Shown: one piece after another, positions 24,230-34,531 of the stretch | How the letters are laid out: each line of letters starts with the position of its first letter | How positions within the stretch are numbered: the stretch's first letter is position 1 | From: DATHGT01 sp035317605 | GTDB taxonomy: Bacteria; Methylomirabilota; Methylomirabilia; Rokubacteriales; CSP1-6 | Reading direction: 5' to 3' | DNA length: 48,371 bases | Assembly (NCBI GenBank): GCA_035317605.1 | Contig: DATHGT010000273.1 | Span: 1 to 48,371 of the forward strand | Made by a program: the position numbers and the translations under genes | Notes under the pieces: model-generated | Told to the model about the DNA's origin: nothing | The model's database searches: none | Seen by the model: the letters and a program-made list of their open reading frames with translations, nothing else

Positions 24230-25650
24230 TAGGCGACCTCGCGGAGCTTCTTGGCCTTCTCGATGGCCTCGCTGATGTCGCCGACCATGTAGAAGGCCTG
24301 CTCGGGCAGCTCGTCGTGCTTGCCGTCCACGATCTCGCGAAAGCTCTTCACGGTGTCGGCGACCTTCACGTAGCGGCCGGGCGACCCGGTGAACTGCTCG
24401 GCCACGAAGAACGGCTGGGACAGGAAGCGCTGGATCTTGCGGGCCCGGCCGACCACCATCTTGTCTTCGTCCGAGAGCTCCTCCATCCCCAGGATCGCGA
24501 TGATGTCCTGGAGGTCCTTGTAACGCTGGAGGATCGACTGTACCGCGCGCGCGGTCGAGTAGTGCTCGTCGCTCAGGATGTTCGGGTCGAGGATGCGCGA
24601 GGTGGACGTCAGGGGATCGACCGCGGGATAAATGCCGAGCTCGGCGATCTGCCGCGAGAGCACGGTCGTCGCGTCGAGATGGGCGAACGCGGTGGCCGGG
24701 GCCGGGTCGGTGATGTCATCAGCGGGGACGTAGATCGCCTGCACTGACGTGATCGAGCCCTTCTTGGTCGACGTGATGCGCTCCTGAAGCTGGCCCATCT
24801 CCGTGCCCAGCGTGGGCTGATAGCCGACCGCCGAGGGCATGCGGCCGAGCAGGGCCGAGACTTCCGACCCGGCCTGGGTGAACCGGAAGATGTTGTCGAT
24901 GAAGAGCAGCACGTCCTGGTTCTCCTCGTCGCGGAAATACTCCGCGGCGGTGAGGCCGGTCAGCGCCACCCGCAGGCGTGAGCCCGGCGGCTCGGTCATC
25001 TGGCCGAAGATCAGCGCGGTCTTCTCGAGGACGCCCGACTCCTTCATCTCGTGGTAGAGGTCGTTACCCTCGCGCGTGCGCTCCCCTACCCCGGCGAACA
25101 CCGAGATGCCGCCGTGCTGCTTGGCGATGTTGTTGATCAATTCTTGAATCAGCACGGTCTTGCCGACACCGGCCCCGCCGAAGAGTCCGGTCTTGCCGCC
25201 CTTCGTGTACGGCTCGAGGAGGTCGACGACCTTGATGCCGGTCTCGAACATCTCGACCTTCGTCGACTGCTCGTCGAACGGCGGCGCGGGCCGATGGATC
25301 GGATACGTCTTCTTGGTGTGGATCGCCGGGCCCTTGTCGACGGGCTCGCCGATGATGTTGAGGATCCGCCCGAGTGTTTCGTTGCCGACGGGAATGGTGA
25401 TGGGCGCGCCGGTATCGATCACCGCCATCCCGCGCGTGAGCCCCTCGGTCGCCGCCATGGCCACGGTGCGGACCTGGCCCTCGCCGAGGTGCTGCGCGAC
25501 CTCCAGCACGAGCCGTTGCGAGTACGCAAAGACGTCCTTGTTCTCGACCCCCTGCACTTCCAGCGCGTTGTAGATGTTGGGGAGCTGGCCCGGCTCGAAC
25601 TCGACATCGATGACCGGCCCGATGATCTGGACGATCTTTCCCGTACTCAT
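24229..25650 (-). CDS. atpD: F1 ATP synthase beta subunit (catalytic)
   Basis: This 473-residue catalytic subunit begins STGKIVQIIGPVIDVEFE. The P-loop is GGAGVGKT, the catalytic Glu lies in GERTREGND, the family signature is PAVDPLTSTSR, and the DELSEED-type lever region reads MEELSDEDKMVV. The ATG at 25650 overlaps the atpG TAA by one base. Everything is standard, and the sequence is suitable for phylogenetic placement of the organism. Confidence 0.99.
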   Translation of the reverse strand: MSTGKIVQIIGPVIDVEFEPGQLPNIYNALEVQGVENKDVFAYSQRLVLEVAQHLGEGQVRTVAMAATEGLTRGMAVIDTGAPITIPVGNETLGRILNIIGEPVDKGPAIHTKKTYPIHRPAPPFDEQSTKVEMFETGIKVVDLLEPYTKGGKTGLFGGAGVGKTVLIQELINNIAKQHGGISVFAGVGERTREGNDLYHEMKESGVLEKTALIFGQMTEPPGSRLRVALTGLTAAEYFRDEENQDVLLFIDNIFRFTQAGSEVSALLGRMPSAVGYQPTLGTEMGQLQERITSTKKGSITSVQAIYVPADDITDPAPATAFAHLDATTVLSRQIAELGIYPAVDPLTSTSRILDPNILSDEHYSTARAVQSILQRYKDLQDIIAILGMEELSDEDKMVVGRARKIQRFLSQPFFVAEQFTGSPGRYVKVADTVKSFREIVDGKHDELPEQAFYMVGDISEAIEKAKKLREVA

Positions 25651-26519
25651 TACGCGTCCGCTCCTTGCTTGAGGGCTTCGGCGCCGCCGACGATGTCGAG
25701 CAGCTCCTTCGTGATCTTCTCTTGGCGCGCCTTGTTGTACTGGATCGTGAGGACTTCGATCATTTCCTTGGCGTTCGTGGTGGCCGCTTCCATGGCGGTC
25801 ATGCGCGCACCGTGCTCGCCCGCGGCCGACTCCATGAGCGCGCGGTAGACCTGCATACGCACGTGGCGCGGCAGCAGCTCGCCCAGGATCTCTTCCGGGC
25901 CGGGCTCGTAGATGTAGTCCACGGCCTCGGCGGCGTGCTCTTCGCTGCGCGGGATCGGCAGGAGCTGCATCCGCACGGGCCGCTGTACGGCCACCGAGCG
26001 AAACTCGTTGTAGAGCAGCCACACCTCGTCGACCTCGCCCTCGAGATATTGCTGCATGAAGAAGTCGGCCAGCTCGCAGGCGTGGCTGTAGGCGAGACGG
26101 TCCCAGAAGCCGATCAGGTCACGCTTGACCGTGTACGGCCGGCGCCGGTAGAAATCGCGCGCCTTGCGGCCCACGACCACCAGCGTGAGGTCCACCGCGC
26201 TCGACTCGCGGATCAAGTCCAGCGAGCGCCGGATGATGTTGGAGTTGAAGGCGCCGGCCAGTCCCTTGTCGGCGGTGATGATCACGATCTGACGGCGCGG
26301 TCCCTCACGCTGCTCGAGGAGCGGATGCACGGCCTCGTCGCTGCCGGACACCAGGTTGCCCAGCAGCTCGGCCATCTTGGCCGCGTAGGGGCGCGCGGAC
26401 ACGATGCGCTCCTGGGCGCGGCGCAGCTTGGCCGCCGCCACCAGCTTCATCGCGCGCGTGATCTTTTGCGTCGACTGGACGGAGCGGATCCGCCGCTGGA
26501 TGTCGCGGAGGGTCGCCAT
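25650..26519 (-). CDS. atpG: F1 ATP synthase gamma subunit
   Basis: This 289-residue central rotor shaft starts MATLRDIQRRIRSVQSTQKI, the canonical N-terminal helix. It ends with the conserved MTAMEAATTNAKEMIEVL and YNKARQEKITKELLDIVGGA, the other half of the coiled coil. It sits five bases from the atpA stop and one base overlaps atpD. Normal length, no oddities. Confidence 0.98.
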   Translation of the reverse strand: MATLRDIQRRIRSVQSTQKITRAMKLVAAAKLRRAQERIVSARPYAAKMAELLGNLVSGSDEAVHPLLEQREGPRRQIVIITADKGLAGAFNSNIIRRSLDLIRESSAVDLTLVVVGRKARDFYRRRPYTVKRDLIGFWDRLAYSHACELADFFMQQYLEGEVDEVWLLYNEFRSVAVQRPVRMQLLPIPRSEEHAAEAVDYIYEPGPEEILGELLPRHVRMQVYRALMESAAGEHGARMTAMEAATTNAKEMIEVLTIQYNKARQEKITKELLDIVGGAEALKQGADA

Positions 26520-26524
26520 GCCTG

Positions 26525-28051
<1,527 letters not shown>

Positions 28052-28063
28052 GAATTCCCTCCG

Positions 28064-28612
28064 CTATGCCCGCTTCAAGCGTTCGCCCATGCGCGCGAGC
28101 TGGCCGTCCAGGCTGCCGTCCACGACGTACGTGCCGATCTCGGCCACGAACCCGCCGAGGAGGTTGTCATCCGTGCGTTCTTCCACGATCACCTGTCGGG
28201 CGCCGGTCACGCTGGCCAGGCGCGAGCGCAACGCGTCGCGCTCGTCCTCGGTGAGCGGCACGCGGGTGCGCACCTGCGCGCGCACTCGACCGAGATCCTC
28301 GTCGACCCTGTCGCGATAGGCCGCCGCGATGGCGTCGAGATCGCCGGCGCGGCCCGCGCGGGCCACGAGGCCGACGAAGTCCCGCACGAGCGGCGACAGC
28401 TCGAGCCGGGCCGCGATCGCCACCGCCGCCTCCCGCTTGGCCGCGGCCGACACCCAGGGCCGGCTGAAGAAGTCGCGCAGCTCGGCATCCTGATGAAGGA
28501 GATCGACCATCGCCTCGAGGTCGCGGGCGACCGCGTCGGTCTGCTGGCGCTCCCGGGCCAGCTCGTGCAGCGCGCGGGCGTAGGGCTTCACGGCGGCCCG
28601 CCGAGCCTTCAT
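28064..28612 (-). CDS. atpH: F1 ATP synthase delta subunit
   Basis: This 182-residue peripheral-stalk protein caps F1 and holds the b subunits. The N-terminal bundle (AVKPYARALHELARERQQT, ELRDFFSRPWVSAAAKREA) and the C-terminal VDGSLDGQLARMGERL are typical. ATG 28612 overlaps the end of atpF by 4 bases (ATGA). Translation is therefore coupled to atpF. Confidence 0.96.
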   Translation of the reverse strand: MKARRAAVKPYARALHELARERQQTDAVARDLEAMVDLLHQDAELRDFFSRPWVSAAAKREAAVAIAARLELSPLVRDFVGLVARAGRAGDLDAIAAAYRDRVDEDLGRVRAQVRTRVPLTEDERDALRSRLASVTGARQVIVEERTDDNLLGGFVAEIGTYVVDGSLDGQLARMGERLKRA

Positions 28613-29199
28613 CGGCGCCCGATGCTGGCGATCGCGTCGTCGACGATGCGGCGATGATCCTCGTCGTGCAAGCTCATGCGGACGAGCTTCTCGGCGACCG
28701 CGATCGCGATCTCGCTCACCTCGCGCCGCAGGTCCTCGCGCGCCCTGCGGACGTCGGCGTCGAGCTGGGCCTTGGCCGACTCCATCATCCGCTGCGATTC
28801 CGCGCGCGCCGCCTCGACCAGCCGGCGCTGTTCCTCGGCGGCTTCCTTGCGCGCCTGATCGTGGATCGCCGCGGCCTCGGCATACGCGGCCTTGAGGCGG
28901 ACGGCGTTCTCCTCCTGCTGGCGTAGCGCCTCGGTTCGCGCGGCCTGCGCCTCGTCGAGCGATTTCTTGATCGCGTTCGATCGCTCCGCCATCGTGGCCA
29001 TGAGCGGCTTGTAGAGCAGCCGATGCAGCACCAGGAGCAGGATGACGAAGTTGATGACCTGGATGATCAGGGACTTGTCGACGTTGATCAGTCCGCCGCC
29101 GCCGCCGCCGTGCTCCTCGGCCGCCCACGCGAGCACGGGCGCGACGACCAGGCAGAGAGCGAACGCGATCGTGGCGAACCAACGGCGTGTCGAGTGCAT
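28609..29199 (-). CDS. atpF: F0 ATP synthase b subunit with an N-terminal signal-like extension
   Basis: This 196-residue protein has two hydrophobic segments: a signal-peptide-like one (RRWFATIAFALCLVVAPVLA then WAAEE) and, after a Gly-rich stretch, the usual membrane anchor (IIQVINFVILLLVLHRLLYK). A long charged coiled coil follows (ERSNAIKKSLDEAQAARTEA onward), forming the peripheral stator stalk. Ordinary b subunits have only the anchor. It is the first gene of the cluster, and no a (atpB), c (atpE) or atpI gene precedes it; mnmA lies there instead. Confidence 0.95.
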   Translation of the reverse strand: MHSTRRWFATIAFALCLVVAPVLAWAAEEHGGGGGGLINVDKSLIIQVINFVILLLVLHRLLYKPLMATMAERSNAIKKSLDEAQAARTEALRQQEENAVRLKAAYAEAAAIHDQARKEAAEEQRRLVEAARAESQRMMESAKAQLDADVRRAREDLRREVSEIAIAVAEKLVRMSLHDEDHRRIVDDAIASIGRR

Positions 29200-29248
29200 G
29201 AGGAGATCTCCCGGTGCTTGCCTTGGGGCCCGGCCAGCGTTTGTGAAA

Positions 29249-29276
29249 AGTATCACTCGTCGCGGCCGGAGGTCAA
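29249..29276 (-). promoter_or_regulatory. Putative promoter of atpFHAGDC
   Basis: On the minus strand TTGACC (29276-29271) and GATACT (29254-29249) are separated by 16 bases, ending about 50 bases before the atpF ATG. The -35 matches consensus at five of six bases and the -10 at four. The -35 begins just past the mnmA stop. Confidence 0.55.
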
Positions 29277-29280
29277 CCGC

Positions 29281-30360
29281 TCAGCGCGAGATCACGCCTC
29301 CCCCGACCACGCAGTCGCCCCGATACCAGACGACCGACTGTCCGGGCGTCACCGCGCGCTGCGGGGTGTCGAACACGACCTCGGCGCGGCCGCCGTCGAG
29401 GGCGCGGACGGTGGCCGGCGCCGGCGAGTGATTGTGGCGGATCTTCGCCTCGACGCGGAGCGGCTCGTCCGGCGGCTCGCACGCGATGAAGTTGACGTCT
29501 CCGGCGACGAGCCGGCTTCGCTCCAGCTCGTCCGGCGTCCCGACCGTCACCGTGTTGGTCACCGGATCGAGGTCGACGACGTGAAGGACGCGACCCGTGG
29601 ACACGCCGAGTCCCTTCCGCTGGCCGACGGTGTACGCGGGGAGCCCACCGTGGGTCCCGAGCCGGTGGCCACGGGTGTCCACGATCGGACCCGGCTGGAA
29701 GATCTCGCCGCGGCGGCGGCGCAGGAAGCCGCGGTAGTCGTCGTCGGGGATGAAGCAGATCTCCTGGCTCTCGGGCTTGTCCGCGGTCACCAGGCCGAGT
29801 CGTCGCGCGTGCTCGCGCACCTCGGCCTTGCTGAGCTCGGCCAGCGGAAACCGGGCGCTGGCCAATTGCTCCTGGGTCAACGGCCACAGGAAATCGGACT
29901 GGTCCTTGTGCCGGTCGCGGGCGCGCCACAGCAGATAGCGGCCCGTCGTCTCGTCACGGGTGACGCCCGCGTAGTGACCGGTGGCCACCGCCGTGGCCTC
30001 CCAGGCCCGCGCCCGCACGAGCAGCGAGCCGAACTTTAGATCTCTGTTGCAGGCCACGCAGGGGACGGGCGTCGTCCCGGCGGCGTACGCATCGACAAAC
30101 CTATTGATGACCTTCTCGCCGAACTCGGCCTCGCTGTTGAGCAGGTAGTACGGGATGCCGAGGGCGCGGGCCACCTCGCGGGCGTCCCCGGCGGACTCCG
30201 CCGAACAGCAGCTCCCGAACCGCTTCACCGGATCCGCGGACTCTCGCCACGGCCAGACCCGCAGGGTGACGCCGACGACGTCGTATCCCCCTTCGACGAG
30301 CAGCGCCGCCGCCACCGACGAGTCCACACCTCCGCTCATGCCGACGACGATGCGCTGCAT
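29281..30360 (-). CDS. mnmA: tRNA-specific 2-thiouridylase MnmA
   Basis: This 359-residue enzyme thiolates U34 of tRNAs for Lys, Glu and Gln. The PP-loop SGGVDSS is at the N-terminus. The two catalytic cysteines are in VPCVACN and PESQEICF, and GHYAG and YTVGQRKGLG are conserved. Start ATG 30360 begins MQRIVVGMSGGVDSS. It is located between parB and the atp genes, a combination not tied to its function. Confidence 0.97.
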   Translation of the reverse strand: MQRIVVGMSGGVDSSVAAALLVEGGYDVVGVTLRVWPWRESADPVKRFGSCCSAESAGDAREVARALGIPYYLLNSEAEFGEKVINRFVDAYAAGTTPVPCVACNRDLKFGSLLVRARAWEATAVATGHYAGVTRDETTGRYLLWRARDRHKDQSDFLWPLTQEQLASARFPLAELSKAEVREHARRLGLVTADKPESQEICFIPDDDYRGFLRRRRGEIFQPGPIVDTRGHRLGTHGGLPAYTVGQRKGLGVSTGRVLHVVDLDPVTNTVTVGTPDELERSRLVAGDVNFIACEPPDEPLRVEAKIRHNHSPAPATVRALDGGRAEVVFDTPQRAVTPGQSVVWYRGDCVVGGGVISR

Positions 30361-30370
30361 GCCCGCTATC

Positions 30371-31222
30371 TTACCCTCGCCGCTCCGACAGAAGCTCCGC
30401 GAGTCGCTCCAGCTCTTCGGCGTTGGCGTAGGTGATTTCGATCTTGCCTCGACGGCCGTCTCCGCTGATCGCGACGCGGGTCAGCAGCGCGCGCTGAAGG
30501 GATTGCTCCAGCGCGGCCAGCTCGGGCGGGTGCCCGCGGCGCCGTCGGGGGGTTCGTCGCGCCGAGGTCGTCTCGACGGCGCGCACCGATTCCTCCGTCG
30601 CCCTCACGGACCAGTCATGCGCGAGGATGTCCTCGCGGAGCTTGAGTTGATCGGCAGCCGTCGGCAAGGCGAGAAGCGCTCGCGCGTGACCCATGGTCAG
30701 CCGCCCGGAGCGGAGATCGTCCTGGATCTCGTCCGGCAGGCGAATGAGCCGGAGCGAATTCGCGATGGATGTTCGGTCGCGGCCGATCCGCTGCGCGAGC
30801 TGCTCCTGCGTCCAGCCGAACTGAGCGAGGAGGTGCCGGTAGGCCTCGGACTCCTCCATCGGGTTCAGGTCCTCGCGAAGGAGGTTTTCGACGAGGGCGA
30901 GCTCGAGGCTTTCGGCATCGCTCGCCTCGCGGACGATGGCCGGTATCCGATCGAGACCGGCCTGCCTGGCCGCACGCCAGCGCCGCTCTCCGGCAATCAG
31001 CTGATAGCCGCTGCCGACCCGCCGGACGATGATCGGCTGAATCACTCCCGATGACCGTATCGACGTCGACAATTCCTCTAAGCTGCTTGAATCAAAAGAC
31101 TTTCTTGGCTGATTAGGATTCGGCTCAACCTGGTCGACGCCGATCTCGACGAGCAGGTCGGCTTCGGTCGGAGTGGAGGAAAGCAGCGCGCCCAGACCAC
31201 GGCCGAGGCCACGATTATTCAT
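30371..31222 (-). CDS. parB: Chromosome partitioning protein ParB
   Basis: This 283-residue CTP-dependent clamp loads at parS and organises the origin region. The N-terminal RGLGRGLGALL peptide should stimulate ParA. The CTP-binding region includes GERRWRA at 78-84 and ENLLREDLNPMEE, and the helix-turn-helix is WTQEQLAQRIGRDRTSIANS, followed by the dimerisation C-terminus. The ATG at 31222 overlaps the parA stop by 8 bases. Matching parS sites lie upstream of parA at 32070-32175. Confidence 0.97.
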   Translation of the reverse strand: MNNRGLGRGLGALLSSTPTEADLLVEIGVDQVEPNPNQPRKSFDSSSLEELSTSIRSSGVIQPIIVRRVGSGYQLIAGERRWRAARQAGLDRIPAIVREASDAESLELALVENLLREDLNPMEESEAYRHLLAQFGWTQEQLAQRIGRDRTSIANSLRLIRLPDEIQDDLRSGRLTMGHARALLALPTAADQLKLREDILAHDWSVRATEESVRAVETTSARRTPRRRRGHPPELAALEQSLQRALLTRVAISGDGRRGKIEITYANAEELERLAELLSERRG

Positions 31223-31976
31223 GTTTGAGGATCTCCGCTGTGAGCTCGAGGTAAGCGACCGCGCCTTGAGATCGAAGGTCGTGAAGCATCACAGGCTTCC
31301 CATAACTCGGAGCCTCCGTGAGGCGCACGTTCCTCGGGATTACGGCCTCGAGGATTTCTCCGGGGAAGTACTGCTGGACTTCGGTCCGGATCTGTAGGGC
31401 CAAGCTCGTCCGGCCGTCGAACATTGTGAGCACGATGCCTTCGACTCGAAGTCCAGGATTGAGGCGCTCTCTGACGAGCTTGACCGTCTTGAGCAGGTGA
31501 GTGAGACCTTCCAGCGCGTAAAACTCGCACTGGAGCGGAACGATCACACTGTCGGCAGCCACGAGCGCGTTGATCGTCAGCAGCCCTAGTGACGGGGGAC
31601 AGTCGATGATGACGTAGTCGTAGCTCTTGCTGATCTCGGTCAGCGCGGTGCGAAGGCGATACTCGCGGCGACCCATCCCGACCAGCTCGATCTCAGCCCC
31701 GACGAGATCGATATCCGACGGCAGGAGTTTCAGGGCGCCCAACGCGGTATCTCGCCTGGCCTTCTCGGGTGGCTCATCGGACACGAGCACGTGGTAGACG
31801 GTCGAATTGAGCTCGGTTTTGCTTATCCCAAGTCCCGTGGTGGCGTTGCCCTGGGGGTCGAGGTCGACGATCAAGGTCGAGCGGCCAGCGAGGGCCAGGC
31901 CGGCGGCAAGATTGACGGCGGTCGTGGTCTTCCCGACCCCGCCCTTCTGGTTAACGATCGCAATCGTTCTCGCGAT
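31215..31976 (-). CDS. parA: Chromosome partitioning ATPase ParA, apparently started at ATC
   Basis: This 253-residue Walker-type ATPase moves ParB-bound origins. The deviant P-loop KGGVGKTTT, LIVDLDPQGNATTG and DYVIIDCPPSLG are present. The frame with ARTIAIVNQKGGVGKTT has no ATG, GTG or TTG before it: an in-frame TGA lies at 31985-31983, seven bases before ATC 31976-31974, which sits exactly where homologues have Met. The first canonical start (TTG 31874) would remove the P-loop. ATT at 31964 is another near-cognate option. The alternative is a base error in an ATG. Confidence 0.9.
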   Translation of the reverse strand: MARTIAIVNQKGGVGKTTTAVNLAAGLALAGRSTLIVDLDPQGNATTGLGISKTELNSTVYHVLVSDEPPEKARRDTALGALKLLPSDIDLVGAEIELVGMGRREYRLRTALTEISKSYDYVIIDCPPSLGLLTINALVAADSVIVPLQCEFYALEGLTHLLKTVKLVRERLNPGLRVEGIVLTMFDGRTSLALQIRTEVQQYFPGEILEAVIPRNVRLTEAPSYGKPVMLHDLRSQGAVAYLELTAEILKHE

Positions 31977-32069
31977 GTTCTTTCACCGCTGCTTGGTACC
32001 TTGCGCCCATATCTCGGTCATCATACTACATACGGTATGGGCGATCTTTCGCGATTCATCAACTGGCGG

Positions 32070-32175
32070 TGTTCCACGTGCAACACGTCCAGGCTGAGTA
32101 TGAGCGAAGATCTGTGTTCCACGTGCAACATCAGCGGAATCCGGCCCACTAGGAGCCGGTGTTTCACGTGCAACA
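32070..32175. promoter_or_regulatory. Array of three parS centromere sites spaced exactly 45 bp
   Basis: TGTTCCACGTGCAACA at 32070-32085 and 32115-32130, and TGTTTCACGTGCAACA at 32160-32175, closely match the near-universal ParB site (TGTTTCACGTGAAACA; the variable position 12 is C). The starts are 45 bp apart in both intervals. The array fills most of the 217 bases between the ATC of parA and the end of rsmG. Sequence between the sites is not conserved. Confidence 0.93.
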
Positions 32176-32193
32176 CTTCCATCCGGGCCTGCC

Positions 32194-32742
32194 TCAACCT
32201 CGATCGCGCTGGAAAACGGCGAACCGGCGAGTTTCTCCCTTTCGAATACCCGGAACAGTCACCCATTCGCCCGCTGGCAAACGATGCTCCCGCGGTGGCC
32301 CGGAGGCGATGACAATACCTCCAGGGCGGACCAGATGCGCTCCGAGTCCAAACAGATAGCCGACATCACCCGCGCATCGCGCCACTACCGCATCGAACCG
32401 GCCAGCGAACTCGCCGACCAGTCCCTCGAGCCTCTCGCCAATAACCTCGGTCTCGGTCAGCGAGAGCTGACGGATCGCCGTCGACAGGAACGAGACTCTC
32501 TTCTGACGCGCTTCCACCATCGTCAGTCGCATCCTCGGATCGATCAACTTGAGAGAAATCCCGGGGACACCAGCTCCCGACCCTGCGTCGAGGATATCGC
32601 GAGCATCCGGCGGAAGTACGCGCCGGAAGAGGAGACTATCGAGGAAGATTCGCTCGACGACCCACACAGGTTCCGAGGATCCGAGCAGGCGATGCACGGC
32701 TTGCCATTTAGTCAATAGATCCAGGTACTTGAGGAATCCCAC
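32194..32742 (-). CDS. rsmG: 16S rRNA (guanine-527 N7) methyltransferase RsmG, N-terminus uncertain
   Basis: This is a SAM-dependent methyltransferase of the 530 loop of 16S rRNA. Motifs are YLDLLTKWQAVHRLLG, DILDAGSGAGVPGISLKLID (SAM site), FLSTAIRQL and DAVVARCAGDVGYLF. From GTG 32742 the protein is 182 aa, shorter than usual at the N-terminus. The open frame continues upstream and encodes a plausible missing helix (LREGARHVLGRDLVEAES), but with no ATG, GTG or TTG; the only near-cognate candidate is CTG 32796, 22 bases after the yidC stop. It lies in the normal yidC-rsmG-parA order. Confidence 0.92.
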   Translation of the reverse strand: MGFLKYLDLLTKWQAVHRLLGSSEPVWVVERIFLDSLLFRRVLPPDARDILDAGSGAGVPGISLKLIDPRMRLTMVEARQKRVSFLSTAIRQLSLTETEVIGERLEGLVGEFAGRFDAVVARCAGDVGYLFGLGAHLVRPGGIVIASGPPREHRLPAGEWVTVPGIRKGETRRFAVFQRDRG

Positions 32743-32818
32743 GGACTCGGCTTCGACAAGGTCGCGACCGAGGACATGGCGCGCGCCCTCTCGCAGGACC
32801 GAAAGCGAGTCGGCCGGG

Positions 32819-34528
32819 CTACGCCCGCGCGGCGTCCTTCGCCTCTCGGGCCGCCCCTGCGGCGGAGCGGTCCATCAACTTCTGCTGGAGGATCTGGAGC
32901 ACGTTGGAGACGAACCAATAGAGCACGAGGCCCGACGGCAGGTTGAGAAACATGAACGTGAAGACGAACGGCATGATCAGCATCATCTTCGCCTGGCGAG
33001 GATCGCCGGTCATCGGCGTCATCTTCTGCTGAAAGAACATCGACACGCCCATGAGCACGGGCAGCACGTACGTCGGGTCGTGGCTCGCCAGATCGCAGAT
33101 CCAGAGATCAGCGCCGAAGAGCCTGCCGAAGCACAGGAACGGCGCGTTCTGAAGCTCGACGGAGACCGACAGCGCCAGGTAGAGCGCGTAGAAGATGGGG
33201 ACCTGGGCGATCATCGGCAGGCAGCCCCCCATCGGGTTCACCTTGTACTTTCGATACAGATCGAGCGTCTCCCGCTGAAGTCGCTGAGGATCGCTCTTGT
33301 ACTTGCTCCTGAGCGCGTTGATCTGCGGCTGCAGCACCTGCATCGCCTTCATCGAGCGCATGCTCTTGAGGGTGAGCGGGTAGAACAGCACCTTGGACAG
33401 AATCGTGATCAGGATGATGGCGACGCCGTAGTTTCCGACGTACCGATAGACCCAATTCATGAACTTCAGGATCGGCAGGCCCAGCCATTCCATGGGCAGC
33501 CCGCCCCACTGCCGGGGGACGGGAAACCCTCCAAAATTCAGCGCCCCCTCGAGCCCGTAGGCCTCGAGCCGACTGACTTCCTTCGGGCCGATGTACATCA
33601 GTACTCGTCCCTCCCACGACTGCCCGGGAGGAATCGCCGCCGTCGCCTGAAGTCCGACCGTGACCCGCGCGGCCTCCTGGTTCTTGCCGTTCGGCTTGGG
33701 TTCACCCGCCACCACGAGCTTGAACCCGCCGGCCTTGGGAATGAACGCCGAGAGGTACCACGTGCTGTCGACCCCGATCCACGCCCCGTCGAGCGTCTGA
33801 TTCCCCACCGCTTTGGCGCTCTCGAGCCGCGCGACGTGGCCGCCGGAAGACCAAACGATCTCGGTCGCATGCTGGCCGAGAAACTTCTCGCTTCCGCTCC
33901 TGGCCGCCGGGTGGAACGCCCACGGCAGCGCGACCGTCACCGTCCGGGCCGCGCTGGTCGGGTTGTCGATCCGGATCCGTGCGTCGATGGTGAAGTCATC
34001 CGCGCGAAATCCCAGCGACTCGGTGATGATCAGACCGTCGTCCTGGCCCCGCAGCGAGAGATCGCCCGCGGGACGTCGCCCATCGAGCGAGATCGCTTCG
34101 GGCGCGACCTCCATCGGGACAGCTTCGCCGGCGCGTTGGTCGCTCCCCACCACGAGGCCTGTGGGGCCAAAGTCGCCCACCGCAACCATCGGCTTTTCGC
34201 CGCGATATTTCAGCATCCACTCCTGAAGCTTTCCGCCCTCGCTGCTCACGACCGCGCGATAGACCGGTCCCTCGACCGTTGCCGTTCGCTGCGGGGGACG
34301 GGGACGGTCTTTCGTGACGCTGCTGGGCTGGGGCGGTGGCGCAGCGGGGATCGCGACTGCGGCAGGGGCGCTCGGCGCGGGTACGGGCGCGGATGCCGGC
34401 GGTGCCGCCGTCTTGGTCGACTGCTCCGCCGGGGCCTTGGTGTCTTGACCCGACGGAAAGAACAGCACCTGGTACAGGACCAGGAGACCAGCCATCAGGA
34501 CTGCCGCCAGAATCGCTCTTTTTTCCAC
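32819..34528 (-). CDS. yidC: Membrane protein insertase YidC
   Basis: This 569-residue inner-membrane insertase has an N-terminal helix (ILAAVLMAGLLVLYQVLFF), a Pro/Ala-rich linker, a large periplasmic domain at about 70-350 and the conserved five-helix core. The core includes YPLTLKSMRSMKAMQVLQP, NPMGGCLPMIAQVPIFYALY and PSGLVLYWFVSNVLQILQQ. Such a large periplasmic domain is the Gram-negative form, so the cell probably has an outer membrane. Start is GTG 34528, right after yidD. Confidence 0.97.
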   Translation of the reverse strand: MEKRAILAAVLMAGLLVLYQVLFFPSGQDTKAPAEQSTKTAAPPASAPVPAPSAPAAVAIPAAPPPQPSSVTKDRPRPPQRTATVEGPVYRAVVSSEGGKLQEWMLKYRGEKPMVAVGDFGPTGLVVGSDQRAGEAVPMEVAPEAISLDGRRPAGDLSLRGQDDGLIITESLGFRADDFTIDARIRIDNPTSAARTVTVALPWAFHPAARSGSEKFLGQHATEIVWSSGGHVARLESAKAVGNQTLDGAWIGVDSTWYLSAFIPKAGGFKLVVAGEPKPNGKNQEAARVTVGLQATAAIPPGQSWEGRVLMYIGPKEVSRLEAYGLEGALNFGGFPVPRQWGGLPMEWLGLPILKFMNWVYRYVGNYGVAIILITILSKVLFYPLTLKSMRSMKAMQVLQPQINALRSKYKSDPQRLQRETLDLYRKYKVNPMGGCLPMIAQVPIFYALYLALSVSVELQNAPFLCFGRLFGADLWICDLASHDPTYVLPVLMGVSMFFQQKMTPMTGDPRQAKMMLIMPFVFTFMFLNLPSGLVLYWFVSNVLQILQQKLMDRSAAGAAREAKDAARA

Positions 34529-34531
34529 TAC

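Noticed and set aside
31791..32312. Small plus-strand protein with a repeating CSTCNTS-like unit every 15 residues
   Set aside because: The repeat is simply the three parS sites read in frame, because their 45-bp spacing is a multiple of three.
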